The notes under the pieces were generated by a model. The model was not told where the DNA came from, searched no databases, and saw nothing but the letters and a program-made list of their open reading frames with translations. A stretch of 64,000 nucleotides of DNA. It comes from Pyrenochaeta sp. MPI-SDFR-AT-0127 (Eukaryota; Ascomycota; Dothideomycetes; Pleosporales; Cucurbitariaceae). Numbering within the stretch: position 1 is the stretch's first letter; each line of letters opens with the position of its first letter. The translations under genes and the position numbers were made by a program. Positions 1 through 13,100 of this stretch are shown here, piece by piece. Location: assembly GCA_020747015.1 (NCBI GenBank), contig JAGTJM010000017.1, positions 1-64,000 on the forward strand, written 5' to 3'.

Positions 1-1160
1 GCACACCTGCTTCGTGAAGGCTTGCCCAACAGTGGGCGCGGGACGAATCTCCTTGTCCAGGCAGAATGCTGGCGGCTCAGAAATTGAGGTGCGTGTGCTG
101 CACAAGGTAGGCGAGCTGTCAGTGCTTCGATATGCCGGGGCATTGTGGTCGTGATCTTCGAGCATCGATCTCATCTCGTCAAGCGAGGCATCCTTGTCGC
201 TGAATGATGCGTCTGCAGCTCGCTTCCAAAGTTTGCGCAAAATCCATTGCCCCGCTTCGCGTCCGCGATCCTGGTCATACTTGCGGTCCTCGTGCGTTTC
301 CTCCAGGAATAGGACGCCAACGGTGAGCCCAAAGACAACAACACTGGCACAGACAAGGTTCGGAAGAAGGTACGGAAACGTCTCGAAAATGCTGCCTTTG
401 AACATCGGAAGTACATCGGCAGGGCTTGCGAGTAGACCGCCAAGGGCTCCGCCGATAATGGTGCTACAAAAGGGCGGTCAGCGGCGTCCGAAACGTGGTA
501 CTCAGGGGAAACTTACCCAAGACACCAAACGAAGGGCATAATCGAATAAGCGCGCGCTATGCAAAGTCAATTCTGGATCAGCGCGTGATCTGAAGTTGGG
601 CAGACTCACGCTGGTGCCTCTCGTCTGTGACCAATTCAGCAACCGTGGTCTGGAGTACGCCAATGTTCCTGCATATTCGGTTAGCAGAGCTCAGGCGCTA
701 ATTGGTACCATGACCTCACCCATTTAGCAAACCACCGAGAGCCCGAGCAATCAATGCCATTGGCAGACTTCTGGCAAAACCAAAAAGAAGCATGCTCAGC
801 CCGGTGCCGAACAGACCGCCCAGTAGCACCTTTTTCCGTCCAACTCTGTCGCTCAATCGCCCCCAGAAAATGCCGCTAACGCACTCCATGAATGCGAACG
901 AGGATGTGACCATGCCCGTGTACATTGCGATTTCCGATTCATTTTTGGCAATGCCGAATGATTTGACCATGAAGTATGCGTAGGGAAAAATTGACATGAA
1001 CGCAATTGGCTCGCATATCCGGCACAGCGCTGTTGCAATGAGTAGCTGAACATGGTGGCGGGGAAGATAAACATTGAGACTCACCCAGTACGGCCATCTG
1101 TCGTGTTGGAAAGGGTGGCTTGTCTCTGCCCATGGCAGACGTCCCGCCATACTGAGCCAT
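1..1160 (-). CDS. MFS transporter, ZIFL1-like (partial at window edge)
   Basis: Major facilitator superfamily transporter of the plant ZIFL / yeast YCR023C type, probably in the vacuolar or plasma membrane; substrate unknown. The start at 1160 gives a short hydrophilic leader followed by FPTRQMAVLALCRICEP, typical of the family. The loop 2-3 MFS motif is visible as GRLSDRVGRKKVLLGG, and helices 1-4 lie upstream of position 720. My splice model has exons 1160-1085, 1029-720, 668-610, 556-517 and 463-1, all with GT-AG introns of 46-55 nt and one continuous frame. The last exon carries a TM segment and then an acidic, Ser-rich central cytoplasmic loop, and it runs off the left edge, so the second six-helix half is missing here. 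Family assignment is firm; substrate is not inferable. Confidence 0.85.
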
Positions 1161-4100
1161 CGCTGCTATGCTCAAGAAGTGATGTTGAAAAAGAAGTGGG
1201 AAGAGGAGAGAAGAAGGCTGTGGGATGTTACGGCCGCAGGTGGGAAGCAGGTCTTGAAGAGTGAGTTAGTGGAGACAGGTAAGACATGTGCGAGTTTGCA
1301 GCAAATTAGTACCTCCAGGGTGCAGAGGCAAGAGTCAGCCTGTACAAGACGCGAGCGTCACAGAGTATATAAGGAGGAGCAAGATTTGAGTGGCGTCCTG
1401 AAAGCGGATAGCCCGCTGGGAAGGGCAAGGATTGTGGCGGCGGGGAGGGAACGGAGAAAGAGGCGGTGATGGTAGTGGGTATGAGATACGTAGTGTGGGC
1501 GGATACGGACAGCGGAAGGACCAGCGAATGTAAAATGAGAGCGGGCCCCGTAATGCCATGGTTTTGACGAAACGGAACCACCAGACTGCCGATAAGCGAC
1601 CACGAATTGCTGTGCTGGCACCCAAATTGCTGCTAGTCTCATGTCAGTTGTGCCTCCATGTCACCGGATGGGGAGGGCAATTGTGTGCCCTAGACGAGCA
1701 AGAGACCTGCAACCCCTGAGCGTGGGCCAGGGCTGGAGAAGCTTTGCGTCGCGCACAGGACTGGAACCGGGTTGGGCGGAATCCACGACATTGGACAAGC
1801 TAAAAGCAACCGAGTAAGGCGGACTAGGGGGAGTTGCAAGAGCGTTGAGACGACATGGAGCTCGCGAAAGAGGATCAGCACCACGTCCCGGCAAAAGCAT
1901 GCGGGCTGAAGTTAGCCCAAACCCGCGGATGCGGTCCCAGGCACTAGCGTGGGCCATCAAGCTGCACCACAAAGAACAGGGGTCCCTTGTGCAGACCAAG
2001 AAACCGTGTGAACGACATGCCGGCCGCTGTTGGCCGCTCAGAGGCCGCAAACGGAAAGCGGAAGTTTTTCCCATCTTCCCCGATGGCAAATAGGACCTGC
2101 TCCGGCGCGAACACACCGTGGATGCTAATTTTCACAGCCGTAACCTTACTCAGGGGCACAAGAACAACGCGATCGAATCTTTCGACACCCCTGCGAGTCA
2201 GGAAAAGCACCAGTCGCCGCAGAAATTCCAGAAGCGTAGCTCCGGCCACACAGCAAGGGCCCTCGCTATTCATGCTCCATGATGGGCGTTGGCGTAATAG
2301 CCTCTAATCATGATTGCTCGGGCAAATCTAACAATGGCGGTGTATCTGCACAAGGTAGGAAGGGCGATTTCGCGGACGCATAGCGTCCCAGTCCGTCACG
2401 CGGCGATGCGCATCAGTCTGCGTCGCCTTGCTGCGATACGACGATACTGGTCGTCGTCAGCGCCTCAAAAGGCACGAGTCGCGCTGTCTGAATGGCTGGA
2501 CGACGACGACGCAGCACGTTTCGTGTTCCTCAGATCACCTTCCGGCACTGTGCATGCGGCGATTTTATTTGCTGCCCCAGGCATCATCTCCACGCAACCT
2601 TGCGCGCCCGCCAGGGTGATTCGGAAGCCTCCCACGACCGCGCCCTGGGCCCAACCAGGCTGCAGGACGTGGCTTGGTGGTCGTAGCTGTCAGTGGTGCC
2701 GTCATCAGTAATCAGGCATGGGGCGCCCAAAGTACCATCAGCTGACACTCATTTTGCACCCATGTGCGTGGTAGGAGCCTCTGTGCTGCTGCCCAGTTGA
2801 GCAGCGCTCGCTGGGCCAGCACCCAGCCTGTCAGCGCCTGTGGTGGGCCCGGGAGTGCTTCCGTCGCGTGTCGCAAGCTGCGCTGTCGTCGCAGCAGGAA
2901 GCAGCAGGAAGCAGCAGGAAGCAGCAGGAAGCAGCGCGGTGGTAGCTTGCGACCCGGTCCTAGACAAAGCAAAAAACGGTAAAGCATAACGGTTGTTTCG
3001 ACGCAGAAAGGGCCTTGGCGAAGCAGGCGGTGTGGATGTAAGGCTGGCTGCTGCAGCAGCTGGGCCGGGATGTGGCTGCATTTTCCACGCGAGATTAACA
3101 CGATGGGCAGGGGCGAGAGAAGAGCTTGAGACGACCAGTGCTTCTTAGTGTCTTCTGGTGCCGCCCGGGGAGAATTCCTTCATGTCTGATTTGCTCCAGG
3201 AGCAATGCTCCGATGGGGGGCACCGCTGGCTGTTACTTTGGCAGACGCACCATGTACAGACCTGTGCATCTGCATCTGCAACAAATATATACCGACGGGG
3301 ACTGGTGTAGACGCGCCCTTGGATTCATGGGATTCGAGAGGGAGGGGGGTAGTGGCAGGCAGCGGGCTGTCGTCGGCGCAGACACGAGGATGATGGTCGC
3401 GACGCGACCCGGCAGCATGGGAACCATTTTCTCCGATCTAAATCGAGACGTCAGATGCAGACGAGCAGCGCTGCACGTGAGCTCTGCCATGTCCGTCCAC
3501 CAGCTCCCTCTTCCGCGCGGCGGCAGCAAGGCCTGACGCAAGTCGTACTGCGCATAGCACAATGCTCGATAAGTGTTTGAATGGAACCAGCACATTGCAG
3601 TCCCTTTGAGGTTGCACCACAGCCCGCCCACGCCGGGGCACATAACTGCCTCGCAACTTGCGTGGAAGAAGCCGGACGATCCCAATTCCGATAGTTTTGC
3701 TCTACAACCGGCTGCAGCTTCCGGTGACCTGGATCGTCGACTTGAACAGTTGGGCACAGCGGTCGAGCACAGCGGTTGAGCAAACCATGTCGTCACTGGC
3801 TCCTCGCCTTTGCGCCGTGGTCCTATGCGCCGCCAGCGAATAGGGCCTCTGTGCTTCAGGACGGCTTCCTGCTGCTCGCAAGCACATGTTTCATTGTACT
3901 GCAGCTTAGCCTCGATGCTGGGCACGAAGAGCGTCCTGCAGCTAGCGAATCTTGCAGACTGGCCTTGCTGCTGCGGAAGCTACATGGGTAGTCAACGGCG
4001 GGCAGGTGGGCACCCCTTGGCGTAGTACAGACGTGGTCGACTCTCGTGGTGTCACTACAGAATTCTTTTTGCCCATGGCGGGATGCGTCTGGTCGCCACG

Positions 4101-4421
4101 AATGGGCTGGTGGGCCTGTCTGACTCCGCGCAGCAGAGCACAGTGGGCTCAGGGCTATGACTGGCGCCCTGCCACGTCGGCTCTGGCCTTGTCGTGACGC
4201 CCGCTCATGGCCCTTTTGCACGTCCTTTCCGGTGAAGAAGAACAACTCGTGTCCTCGACGTCTTGACAGTGGGGAAAGCAAAAGAGCATCACAAGCACAA
4301 GTGCTGGGACCACGTAGATCCGCTAGGCCACAAGCGTCGCTAGCGCCTGGTGTGGAACGCGTTTTCGGCGTCGACGCCATATCCGAGCGACGACAGACGA
4401 CCCGCATCGCTGTCCACAAAG
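1161..4421. other. GC-rich stretch without a supportable gene
   Basis: About 3.3 kb containing many overlapping open frames on both strands. None shows a recognisable domain, sensible splice signals or a protein-like composition; they are Arg/Ser/Cys-rich, as expected from chance frames in GC-rich DNA. It probably holds the promoters of the flanking divergent genes plus untranslated sequence. The only structured element seen is a decamer repeat at 2891-2935. Confidence 0.5.
2891..2935. repeat. 10-bp tandem repeat, about 4.5 copies
   Basis: The unit GCAGCAGGAA is repeated four times exactly, followed by a partial fifth copy. It lies in the gene-free GC-rich stretch and looks like an ordinary simple-sequence repeat, likely length-polymorphic between strains. 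Confidence 0.9.
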
Positions 4422-5564
4422 ATGCCTCTGCCCGCCTCGTCGTCGGCTCTGCCGTCCTTTCGGAAGCAGCATCTTCTCGTTGAGTTGTACGTCGAGCCGC
4501 ACGACTTGGCAGCCTTTGCTGACTCTGCGCAGCTCTAGCCTCCGCCATGCACACCTCGACGGCGTCTTCGTGAGCATCACGCCTGGAGACCCGTCGCTCT
4601 GGGTCGGTGTTATTTTCGTGCGAAAAGGTACTACATGGCCCAGGGAGCTAACTCAAGTCAACTGATGCTGTGCCAATTTCCCGTCCCTGAGTCGCTGCAT
4701 ATTTACGTTTGACAGGTCCATATGCACCTGCAGTCCTACGCTTCCAAATATCATTTCCCCCAAGCTACCCAACTCTGCCCCCCCTCGTGACCTTTTCTAC
4801 CGATGTGTTCCATCCACTGCTCACGCCACTCACCACCTATACTTACACGACTGGCTCGTCGGACACAGACACCGTCAGTGCAACGGACGAGGAGCGGCTG
4901 CCACCCGGGGGATTCAGCCTTCGACACGGCTTCCCGCACTGGTTCGGACGAGCTCGACGATCTGTGCCAAGTTCTCGCGATGTCAGTGGATCGGCCTTAG
5001 GCAGTCCTGCTCAAAGTGCCACACCTATACCTTCCGAGTTCAGTCATGCTACCTCAGGCGCTTCTGCTGTCCCTCCGGCCGTCAAGGGCATTTCTATCGT
5101 AAGGATCCTCGAGTACATTCGTTCAACCTTCAGCGACGAATCAGTTCTGGATTCACTTCCTTTGGACGCCGCAGCAAATCCTGGGGCCTACCATGCCTGG
5201 CGAACGTATCGAGGCCCTGCCCTACAAGCGCAGCAGTCGGGCATGTCGTCGCCCAGCCTAGATTCTGCATCCACCAAATCAGTAGAACAATCAGCGCTGG
5301 GAAGAAATCGACGACCCGGAGAATGGAACTGGGAGGGCGTGTGGGAGGACCGGGTTAAGAAAGCAGTCAAAGCCAGTCTTTCAGAATCTGTGCTATTTGG
5401 GGCTAGTGCTGGAGAAGACATGGTAAGTTGCACAACTAATATCTTGGCCAAAGGCGAGCCTACTGACCCCAAGATAGATTCGGTTCCGCGATGGCGACGA
5501 GGAAATGATGGAGAAGATGAAGAGGCAATTGGAGACTGTTGCCTCAAAAGCCACAGAAACTTGA
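4422..5564 (+). CDS. FTS/AKTIP-like E2 variant (UEV) protein
   Basis: Ubiquitin-conjugating-enzyme-fold protein resembling animal AKTIP (FTS) and Aspergillus nidulans FtsA, part of the FTS-Hook-FHIP complex that couples dynein to early endosomes. Exons 4422-4486, 4533-4627, 4716-5422 and 5478-5564 join in frame to give 317 residues. The N-terminal E2 core contains WVGVIFVRKG, then FQISFPPSYPTLPP and DVFHPLLTP, matching the FTS pattern. The position where active E2s have their HPN...Cys segment has no catalytic Cys, so it should be an inactive E2 variant. A Ser-rich insert and a basic/acidic C-terminal helix (EEMMEKMKRQLETVASKA) follow. The last intron (5423-5477) must be removed to reach this helix; read-through gives a poorer tail. 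The role is inferred from the family. Confidence 0.85.
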
Positions 5565-6050
5565 TGTCCAAACGCTGTGACGGCATGGAGTGAGCTTGTT
5601 ACTAGCCTGAAAACTTGACGTGTCCACAACATAAGATTGCAGATAATGCACCAGCATGAAAGCACGGTACCCGAGTCATCATCAAGAATCTTGCAAAGCC
5701 TCACTGAATCAAACGAATCTTTGCGTCTTGAATGCGGCTTCCCAAGGAGTAGGCATTTGGACAACGGCACAAGAGCGCAAGGCAAGAACATCTCAGGCTT
5801 GTTGACGTGGTCAGAGGTGGCGACTTCCTTAATTCTAAGTCTTATGTCTTGCCTTTTCTTCTCGGAGTACTTGCACATCATGTCTTCTTCACCCAACGCT
5901 GTGCCCATATCCATTTACAGGCGTCTGCATCAGCTAGTACATCGGCTACTCTTCTTATTCATCCCTTTCACAGACGCTCCCCGAGGGAGTGTATAGCCGG
6001 CCCCTTCACAAATTCGACATTGTGTGCACGTACGCATAGACACGTCTACA
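5565..6050. other. Intergenic stretch
   Basis: About 490 bases between two genes on the same strand. It should contain the 3' UTR of the FTS-like gene and the promoter of the vWA-like gene. Pyrimidine-rich tracts lie just before the next start. No gene or RNA is seen. Confidence 0.5.
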
Positions 6051-8619
6051 ATGGCGACCACAGCAGCAGTCAGCAATGTTCTACACTCGCAGGCTGCACT
6101 TTGCCCTCCTCCACTCCTCATTCAGAAAAAAGCGCCACGCAGGGCAACGTTTCGTCGATGCATTTATCACAAAAAGACGCCGACCCAAAACAGCAATCAT
6201 GACATGTTTGGTCCACTAGACGACATTATCGATGAGATAAAGAGTGTCATTTGGGAGTCAATGCCCGTATACGGTTTTGGCTCGTTTGTGAATGACTGGG
6301 CAGATTCACTCAACATGCCGCCAATAGAAACCATGAAACCTCTGCCTGTTAGCCATATCCCCAGCAATAAGCCTCTGACAATACGTAAGAACAGGAACAG
6401 CCGCGCCTCAGCTTCAGGTTCGAGTTTTGGGGATCCGTCGACATATTCGCGCAATAGTAGTCAGGATGAGACAAACCATGGCGGTGCCACAGGTCTTTTC
6501 AATACCGCCGGCATGATTCCATGGCCATTGTTAGACATTTCAACGGCGTACGAGCCCACAGCTCTACCCAGGGCGTCAAAGAGCGCCGTTGACACTGAAG
6601 GCGCTAGTGCACAACAAGCGTTGGAGAGCGTGATCCAAAATGCGCCTGCCCGCCCTGACACAAGGAAGCGGCATGCATCCCGGTTGCGACTCTTCACAAA
6701 TGGGGTCCCGTTTCTGCGCCGCTCAGGAACGAGAGGAAAGAGTGACCAGTTTTGCGTCACTTTTGATACAACTCCACTGATGGCTGTTCCATCAATTACG
6801 ACCCATGATGATGTCGATGTTCGTCTGGATACGAAACGTCCAGGTGGGACAGCGGCTGAGGTGTGTAAAGGGAAGCATGTGCGCAAGTAAGTATACTGGC
6901 TCCGCATATTCCCTGCAACCTGTGTCCCGCCAAGTGAACATGAAATTGAAATCGGGGTGAAAGTAAATCTAAAGCGCGCTACTTGCTGACTACCTGCAGT
7001 GGAACTAGATTTGGGTCAGTCAAAGGACTCATCACACGTCGACTTCCTTCACCAATTGAGAATCTCCATGGCCAATCAAGTACGGCAAAGACGTCGCCAA
7101 TGCCGACCACATTGCAGGCAGCTGTCAGCCTCTTTCCGGAAATCAAGATGCTTACCGAAGACTTCCAAGAGTTCTGCGTTGCAGTCGATGTCGAGGGCGT
7201 CTTGCACAATCCAAAGCCGCTTCCAGATACTACAGTTGATTTGGTCCTTGTGGTGGACAATGGGTAGGTGCCCAAGCCGTAAAGCCTTGAGTCTCACTGA
7301 GTGATGTGCTTGGCAGTTTCTACGTAACAAGGGAATGTCTCAGCACAGCCTTAAATGCAGTGAACGAAGCTCTCCACCATGTGCACCATGGTGATCGCCT
7401 GGCGCTTTGTACAGCACATTGGACGCATCTTCCTGTCACAGGCACCGACGTACACTACCCGCTCCAACAGTTCAGTGCGGATACTGAAGACATCTTTCGA
7501 GACTTGACTGCCAGCATCGCTACGCGTGGTGTGCAAGGTTGGGAGCCACCCCGCCCCAGCCTGTCAATGGCCGAGGTGATTTTGGGCATAGCGAGGTCTC
7601 TTGAGGACCAAAACTTGAAACCTGGTCGCACTCACATGATTCTCTTGTCTCCGGCTGCCCACGTCCTGCACGACGTTTCGAGGTCCTTTCCCGATCTCAA
7701 CATTCACCAGATCAGTCCCGCACCACTTCCTTATCGCGGTCATTCTGATCTTCGAGATGCCATATGCACCAACACTTGCTGCAAGAATGTCTTCATCAGT
7801 AACTGGTCGTCCTATCAGTCTGTTTCTGGTTGTATTGAACGCATCTTGAAGAATGCTCGCGCTGAGAAACCCGTTGGTGAGCTCACCAATGTGTCTATTG
7901 ACGTGCGGACAAAGTATGGCTGCGAACTCTTGAGCACCTATGGTAGCAGGAATATTTCGGCCTTGCGCCTCGGACAAGTTTACGCTTTCTTTTTGCAGAT
8001 TCGTGTAACTCGAGCTGAAATGCGGGATAGTGATCCTCAATCCCTCCATCCTAGCTTCAGCTCGAGCCTGGATGTCGAAGACTTGAAACAAGACTTACGC
8101 AATGCTGTCGCTGTCAATACCATCCAAGATCACCTCCTAGATTTGCAGGTCTTCCACCAGAATACACTGCACATTGCGGATTGCTGGAACTATACCGAAA
8201 CTCCACTGTTGCTCACGCGCGACCTTGGTGGCTTGGCCTCTCCCGTGAACACGGTTCTGGAAGCATACAAGCGTGAGTATTTTTATACACTTGTTCATCT
8301 TACGGCAGATGAGGCAAAGACTGAAGCTGAAAATCTGGTTAATTCCGCCCGAGGAAGTAGCGAGCAGGCAACAAAAAGAGTCGCGGAGCGCATGGCCAAG
8401 GAAATCCATTGCCACCACGCGATTCAAGACTGTGAATACGGCTGTCGACAAGATCTGCCACCGTGCTTTGGTCCAATCGAAATGGAGGCGTCTGCTCACA
8501 AGTGGCTTGTCGACCTGTGGGACAAGAAGAAAAGCAAGCGCAAAGGGGTGGCTGTCCTCAAAGAGGAAGCCATCAGTCGTCTAGTGATCGGTGTCAATGC
8601 TCCGGAAAGGTTGGGCTGA
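6051..8619 (+). CDS. von Willebrand factor A-like domain protein (hypothetical)
   Basis: Three exons, 6051-6886, 7000-7263 and 7317-8619, joined by canonical GT-AG introns, give about 800 residues. The first ATG is 6051; an in-frame ATG at 6204 (MFGPLDDIIDE...) is a credible alternative because the residues before it look non-protein-like. The first 280 residues are mostly low-complexity and Ser-rich. A vWA-like core starts at VDLVLVVDNG, spans the second intron, and continues through helix/strand alternation to THMILLSPAAHVL. The metal site of classical vWA domains (DxSxS) is not present: DNGFY replaces it, so adhesion through a divalent ion is doubtful. The C-terminal 300 residues hold a second beta-rich region and a charged helical tail with several Cys. 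Fungal proteins of this shape are known only as hypotheticals. Confidence 0.75.
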
Positions 8620-10123
8620 AGCTGGAAGCTACCGGGCCTTTGGTGCGCGGTACCCTTGGCGTGTGGCTTAAGATGACATGTGCTGGAGCAAAGCATCTCG
8701 GGGGGGAGCCGTTGACTGTCATGTTCTGGAACGATCTTGGGTTTACGGGGTGGAACCTACCGCGCCAGGTCTGAAGTGCCGCGGAGGTGTTGCGCGAAAA
8801 GGCTTCGTGGGGCAACGCGTTCAACTCCTATTGATATATTATGATAGCCATGGGGTAGCGATTTACGTCACGAGACCTGCGTCTGATGTAAGGTCGCCGA
8901 TCCCCCTGAGCAAAGACGACGTCGCCGATGAAACGTGCCAGAGTGAATCTCTCTCCCCTGCTGCCCAACTCGTCGCACTCGCACTCACGTATAAAGTTAA
9001 AACGTTTCAGGCTCAGGCTCAGGACACATTTGAACACTGGAAAGCTTAATCCCTGGCATCCTGGACCTGTCGCGGAGATTCCTCCGCAGCCACCCTCGTG
9101 GCCACGCGAAACCTCCCAGCACCCCACCCGCGCGCTAAAATCATGGTTCGGCGTGTCCTCGGCTGCCCACGGCGGGTAAAGTTTGCCTTGCAGGGCCTAA
9201 CCGGGGCTCGCCATTGCGTCGTAGTGCGGCGGGGAACCAAAAAGCTGTAGCCGCCACTTTCCTCTTTGTGTTTAGTCGTGTGTGATTGCGGCCAAGCTGC
9301 CGGGCCAGTGAAATCGAGAGGATAAGGTTTCGAGGGGTGGCGTGAGATTTGTTGTTTGCTTCCCCGAAGTCGAAGTTCCGGTGGTTTGAGCTGCACTTGT
9401 CATGGGGGGAGGGATCAGGGGAGCAGGGGCGGATAGGTGGGAGAAAGGCGGAGATGGTTGAGAAGGACGACAATAACGTTTCGCTTATACATGTGTGTCG
9501 GGCGGGGAGTCTCCTCCCCCATGCAACCCAGTGCAGTGCTGAAAGTTGCTCTGTGGCAGCTATACGCCGGACGGCACGTGTGTGGCCTGATTTTTCCCAA
9601 TGAGGCTGGAGATCACTCCGGTCTTGCTCAAACTCTAAACAAGGGACCTCGTCGCGCAACCCAAAAAAAAGAAGACCTACGAAAGCCCCCAATTACCTAC
9701 ATTCGGCAATCTAGAAGCTTGTCCAAGATTTGCATCGTTCGATGGCTGCTTTCCCAACATGCGGCACGGCAATGTGCAGGACCAATCTGATAAACAATGT
9801 GTCAGACCGTACATCATGTTAGCCAACACGTCCCCCCTCCCCCGCCCTCGTGAATAAACCTTGACGCTGTCAGAATTTAAGAAAGCCCCGGGAAACGTTT
9901 TTCCAAGCATGTGATGGCGAGTATTCTATTTGTTATTAAGTACTAGTGATACAGATATATGCAGTAAGATTACACCATGGTCCGTCCCGATCTACGCCAA
10001 GACTGGCGAAATAAAACTTCGATGCCCGGCCTTGCGCAAAACCCAGGTATATACAGAAAAGTGTGAAATGAAAGGAATGTAGTAAAGACCCGCCAAAAGG
10101 GCTAGGGTATTGCTCAAGGACTC
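8620..10123. other. Intergenic stretch between convergent genes
   Basis: About 1.5 kb between the 3' ends of the vWA-like gene and the large minus-strand membrane protein. A minus-strand open frame of about 180 codons near 9141-9692 has no recognisable domain and unlikely composition. I see no gene, tRNA or repeat here. Confidence 0.45.
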
Positions 10124-13100
10124 CTAACGGCTTAGCTTCGTGTGTGCAAAGTCGACGTGTTTGGCGGTTTTCTTCTGTGTGGCGGAGTCGTTGGAGTAGA
10201 CACTGTCCGAGGCCGTGAGGCTCCCTGGACTGCCTCCTTCAGCTCTCCGTTCTTCTCCCATATTGTTCAGCTTCGCAAGCAGGCTCATTCGTGGCGCTTC
10301 AAATTCAGCGCCTTTCTTGGATTCAAACGGTATCTTGACGGTCAACGGATTGCCAGTGCTAGGCATGACGACTTGTCCAGTTCCTGCAAGCACCGGATCT
10401 TTCCGTCTAAGCTGGATAAGTGATCGCTTCTTCACGGGCGGAGGGTTGAAGCTAGGCAGCGGTGGGCTAAAATTAGGCAGTGGAGATGCTACTAGCGGTG
10501 AGAGCTTGCCAGATCCGTTCGAGTACCGTTTGATTTCGTCCCAACCTCGATGTACTGGTGTTGGAAGTGGTGATACAGGAGAAACTGTTGGAGCTGAGTT
10601 TTTGGGGGACACTGCGTTGGATGATGGTCTGATATAGGTGGTCGAGTTTCGACTATCATAGGCAAGCGAAAACCGCTCGGTCTGCGAAAGGGTTGAGTTT
10701 GAGCCTACGCTCGCTTTTGCTCTAAGCTGCATCTGGGGGCTCCGCGGAGATTGCGCTGGTACTGCACTCAAGCGTGACTTTGTCGTATTATATCCTACAG
10801 GCAAATTGCTTTGAAACATTGGGTTTATAGAGGTCCTTGGTGTCTGTGGCGGCACATATACTATGACGGAATCCGGAGTCTCTGTTTGTGTATCTACTGG
10901 CATGAGCAGATCGTACTCGAATGAGTCTGCCTCTGGATCGTTGGTAGGAAGTTCATTAATTGGTGGGAGAGTGTGGCTAGCCTGCATTCCGTACGGGGAA
11001 AGAGGCACATCCTCCATGCCGGCAGTATTCGCAGACATGTTAGTATTTATAGTTCTCTTCGACGTGTTACTGTCAAACCCATTACGACTAAGTGATCTTG
11101 TACGGCTATGGCGAAAGTTGTGTTGAGCCAAGAATGGACTCAACGTAGGAGATGGTATAATATGATCGTACAATGGTTGTGGTGCTGAATATCTAGATGT
11201 TGCTGGAAGGTCTTGCGCAGCCACTGCGTACCCTGAAATTGCAGCAGCAAACGCAGTCGCGGCATCAGTGGGAGTCAGGAGAGAATCTCTTGCCGAGTCA
11301 TGCAATTCTTGTACAGGGTCTTCAGGATCCCGAAAAGGATTTCCGGGATCGCTGAAGCGATTCATGAAGCTATTGCTGTATCGCTGGCTAGGATTCGGAG
11401 AGTTTTGGGGTACTGTAGGTGGGTGACCATTTGGTGGCAAGCCATCTGCACCCCCAGCCATGAAAGCGGAAGCGCTGTCACCATCGTCGCCTCTATTTAC
11501 AGGGTCATAGAGATATGCAACTTTTGGGTATACGCTTCCTGTACTTTTGCGCCTCGCCGCTGCGCGAGCATGATAGCGGCGTGCGATAAAGATTGCTGCA
11601 ACGATAGCGAGAAGAACACCAGCTGTACTACCTACTGCAACGCCGGCAGTTTGCGATGTGGTCAATGGAGGTGGAGGCGCTGCGGCAATTGTCGAGGTGG
11701 ATGATGGAGTAGCTGAAAGACTCTTGGTAGACCCATAACCCGGACCATAGAGTATCAATGTAGCTAACGAGGTTTCGGTTGAACTTGGAAGAAATGTCGC
11801 CGTTATGAGATTGCTCGCTGAGGTAATACTAGCGGAGGTGGTCTCCACGAAGGTGAGGTTCCTAGAAGTGGAGGTGCGCGGATCTGGGATCAATGTGGTC
11901 TGTAACCCCCCGGCTTGAGTCCGGTTATGGGTACTCACTATGTCAGTCGGGGAGGCTGATCCGCCACGCATTATGCCCAACTCCGCTGTACTAAGTGATG
12001 ATGTGTTTGTCCAGCCGAAGAGACTCTTGGTTGTGTCTGGTAAAGACTGAGATGGGGCGAGCATCGTCGATTCGAACGCAGGTGTGACGGTTGGTAAAAG
12101 AACCGGACTGTTGCTTTGCTCTATATTTGAACTTGATGCCCTCGCCGTCTGCACAACGTTCTGACTGTTTATGGAATTTATTGTCGAATTGAGCATCAAT
12201 GAGGCTGTGGAAATGGCTTCGGGCCTGTTGAGCGCCATGTTACTCGTAGTCATCGCTGATAAGGTAGAGATGCTCAATCCAGACTCCGGTAACAAGGATG
12301 AGACTGCTCCTATACTGCTTTCCGAACTGGACCAAGCGTTTGAAGGTGCCGCCGTTTCTGACGGTGAGATCCCGAGTCCTGAGCCACTCGAGAAAAATAT
12401 GCCAGTTAAAGTAGTGCTGACTGCTACGATGACTGAAGATGGCGAGTTTTGGGTCATCATATGGGACTCCGAGACTGGAATACTATTGCTGAATGGTACA
12501 TTACTTGGGCCCGGGGCATGTGTTTGTGATGATGGAGCCGCATCCACAGTGGACAGACCGGGCGTTAAATTGCTGGAAAGCACACTTGGAGCCAGTGGTT
12601 GAACAGTTGATAAACTTGGACTTTCTGAAGCCATGTTCGATCGCGAAGCGATTGCTTCATTGTTGCCGCTTATCGTAGTGGCATCACGAGAGCTAGTGGA
12701 CGGGGCAGCTGGCTGTATCTCCACGCTTGGGGTTGGCGCCAAAAGCCTATTGCTAGAAACTGTAAGGACTGCTGTTGCTAGAGGCTCAGGTGGCTGTGAG
12801 CCAGAAGAGGTCGCTCTCAGAGTATGAAAAGTTACTGGTGGTAATGTACCCGTCAACAACACCTCCGAATGTTGAAGTTCGTGTTGAGAGCTGGACTCTC
12901 TCAGCCGTGTACTCAATATCTCCCATGAATTTTCGACTGTCGATGCCGGTGTCGGTGTAGTACGCGTTGATGGTATGGAACCGCTCACAAACACCACAGT
13001 CTGCGATCCCGATGCAGGTTGTCCGTCCGTCAACGACCCATGAGCAGAACTTGACGGAGCTGACGATGAAAGAGCTGAAGTTCTACTCTCAGATGTCGTA

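Noticed and set aside
1335..4200. Many open frames of 90-230 codons on both strands
   Set aside because: GC-rich DNA, overlapping each other, Arg/Ser/Cys-heavy composition, no domains and no coherent splice models.
9141..9692. Minus-strand open frame of 183 codons
   Set aside because: No recognisable motif, composition like translated non-coding DNA, and no supporting neighbouring exons.
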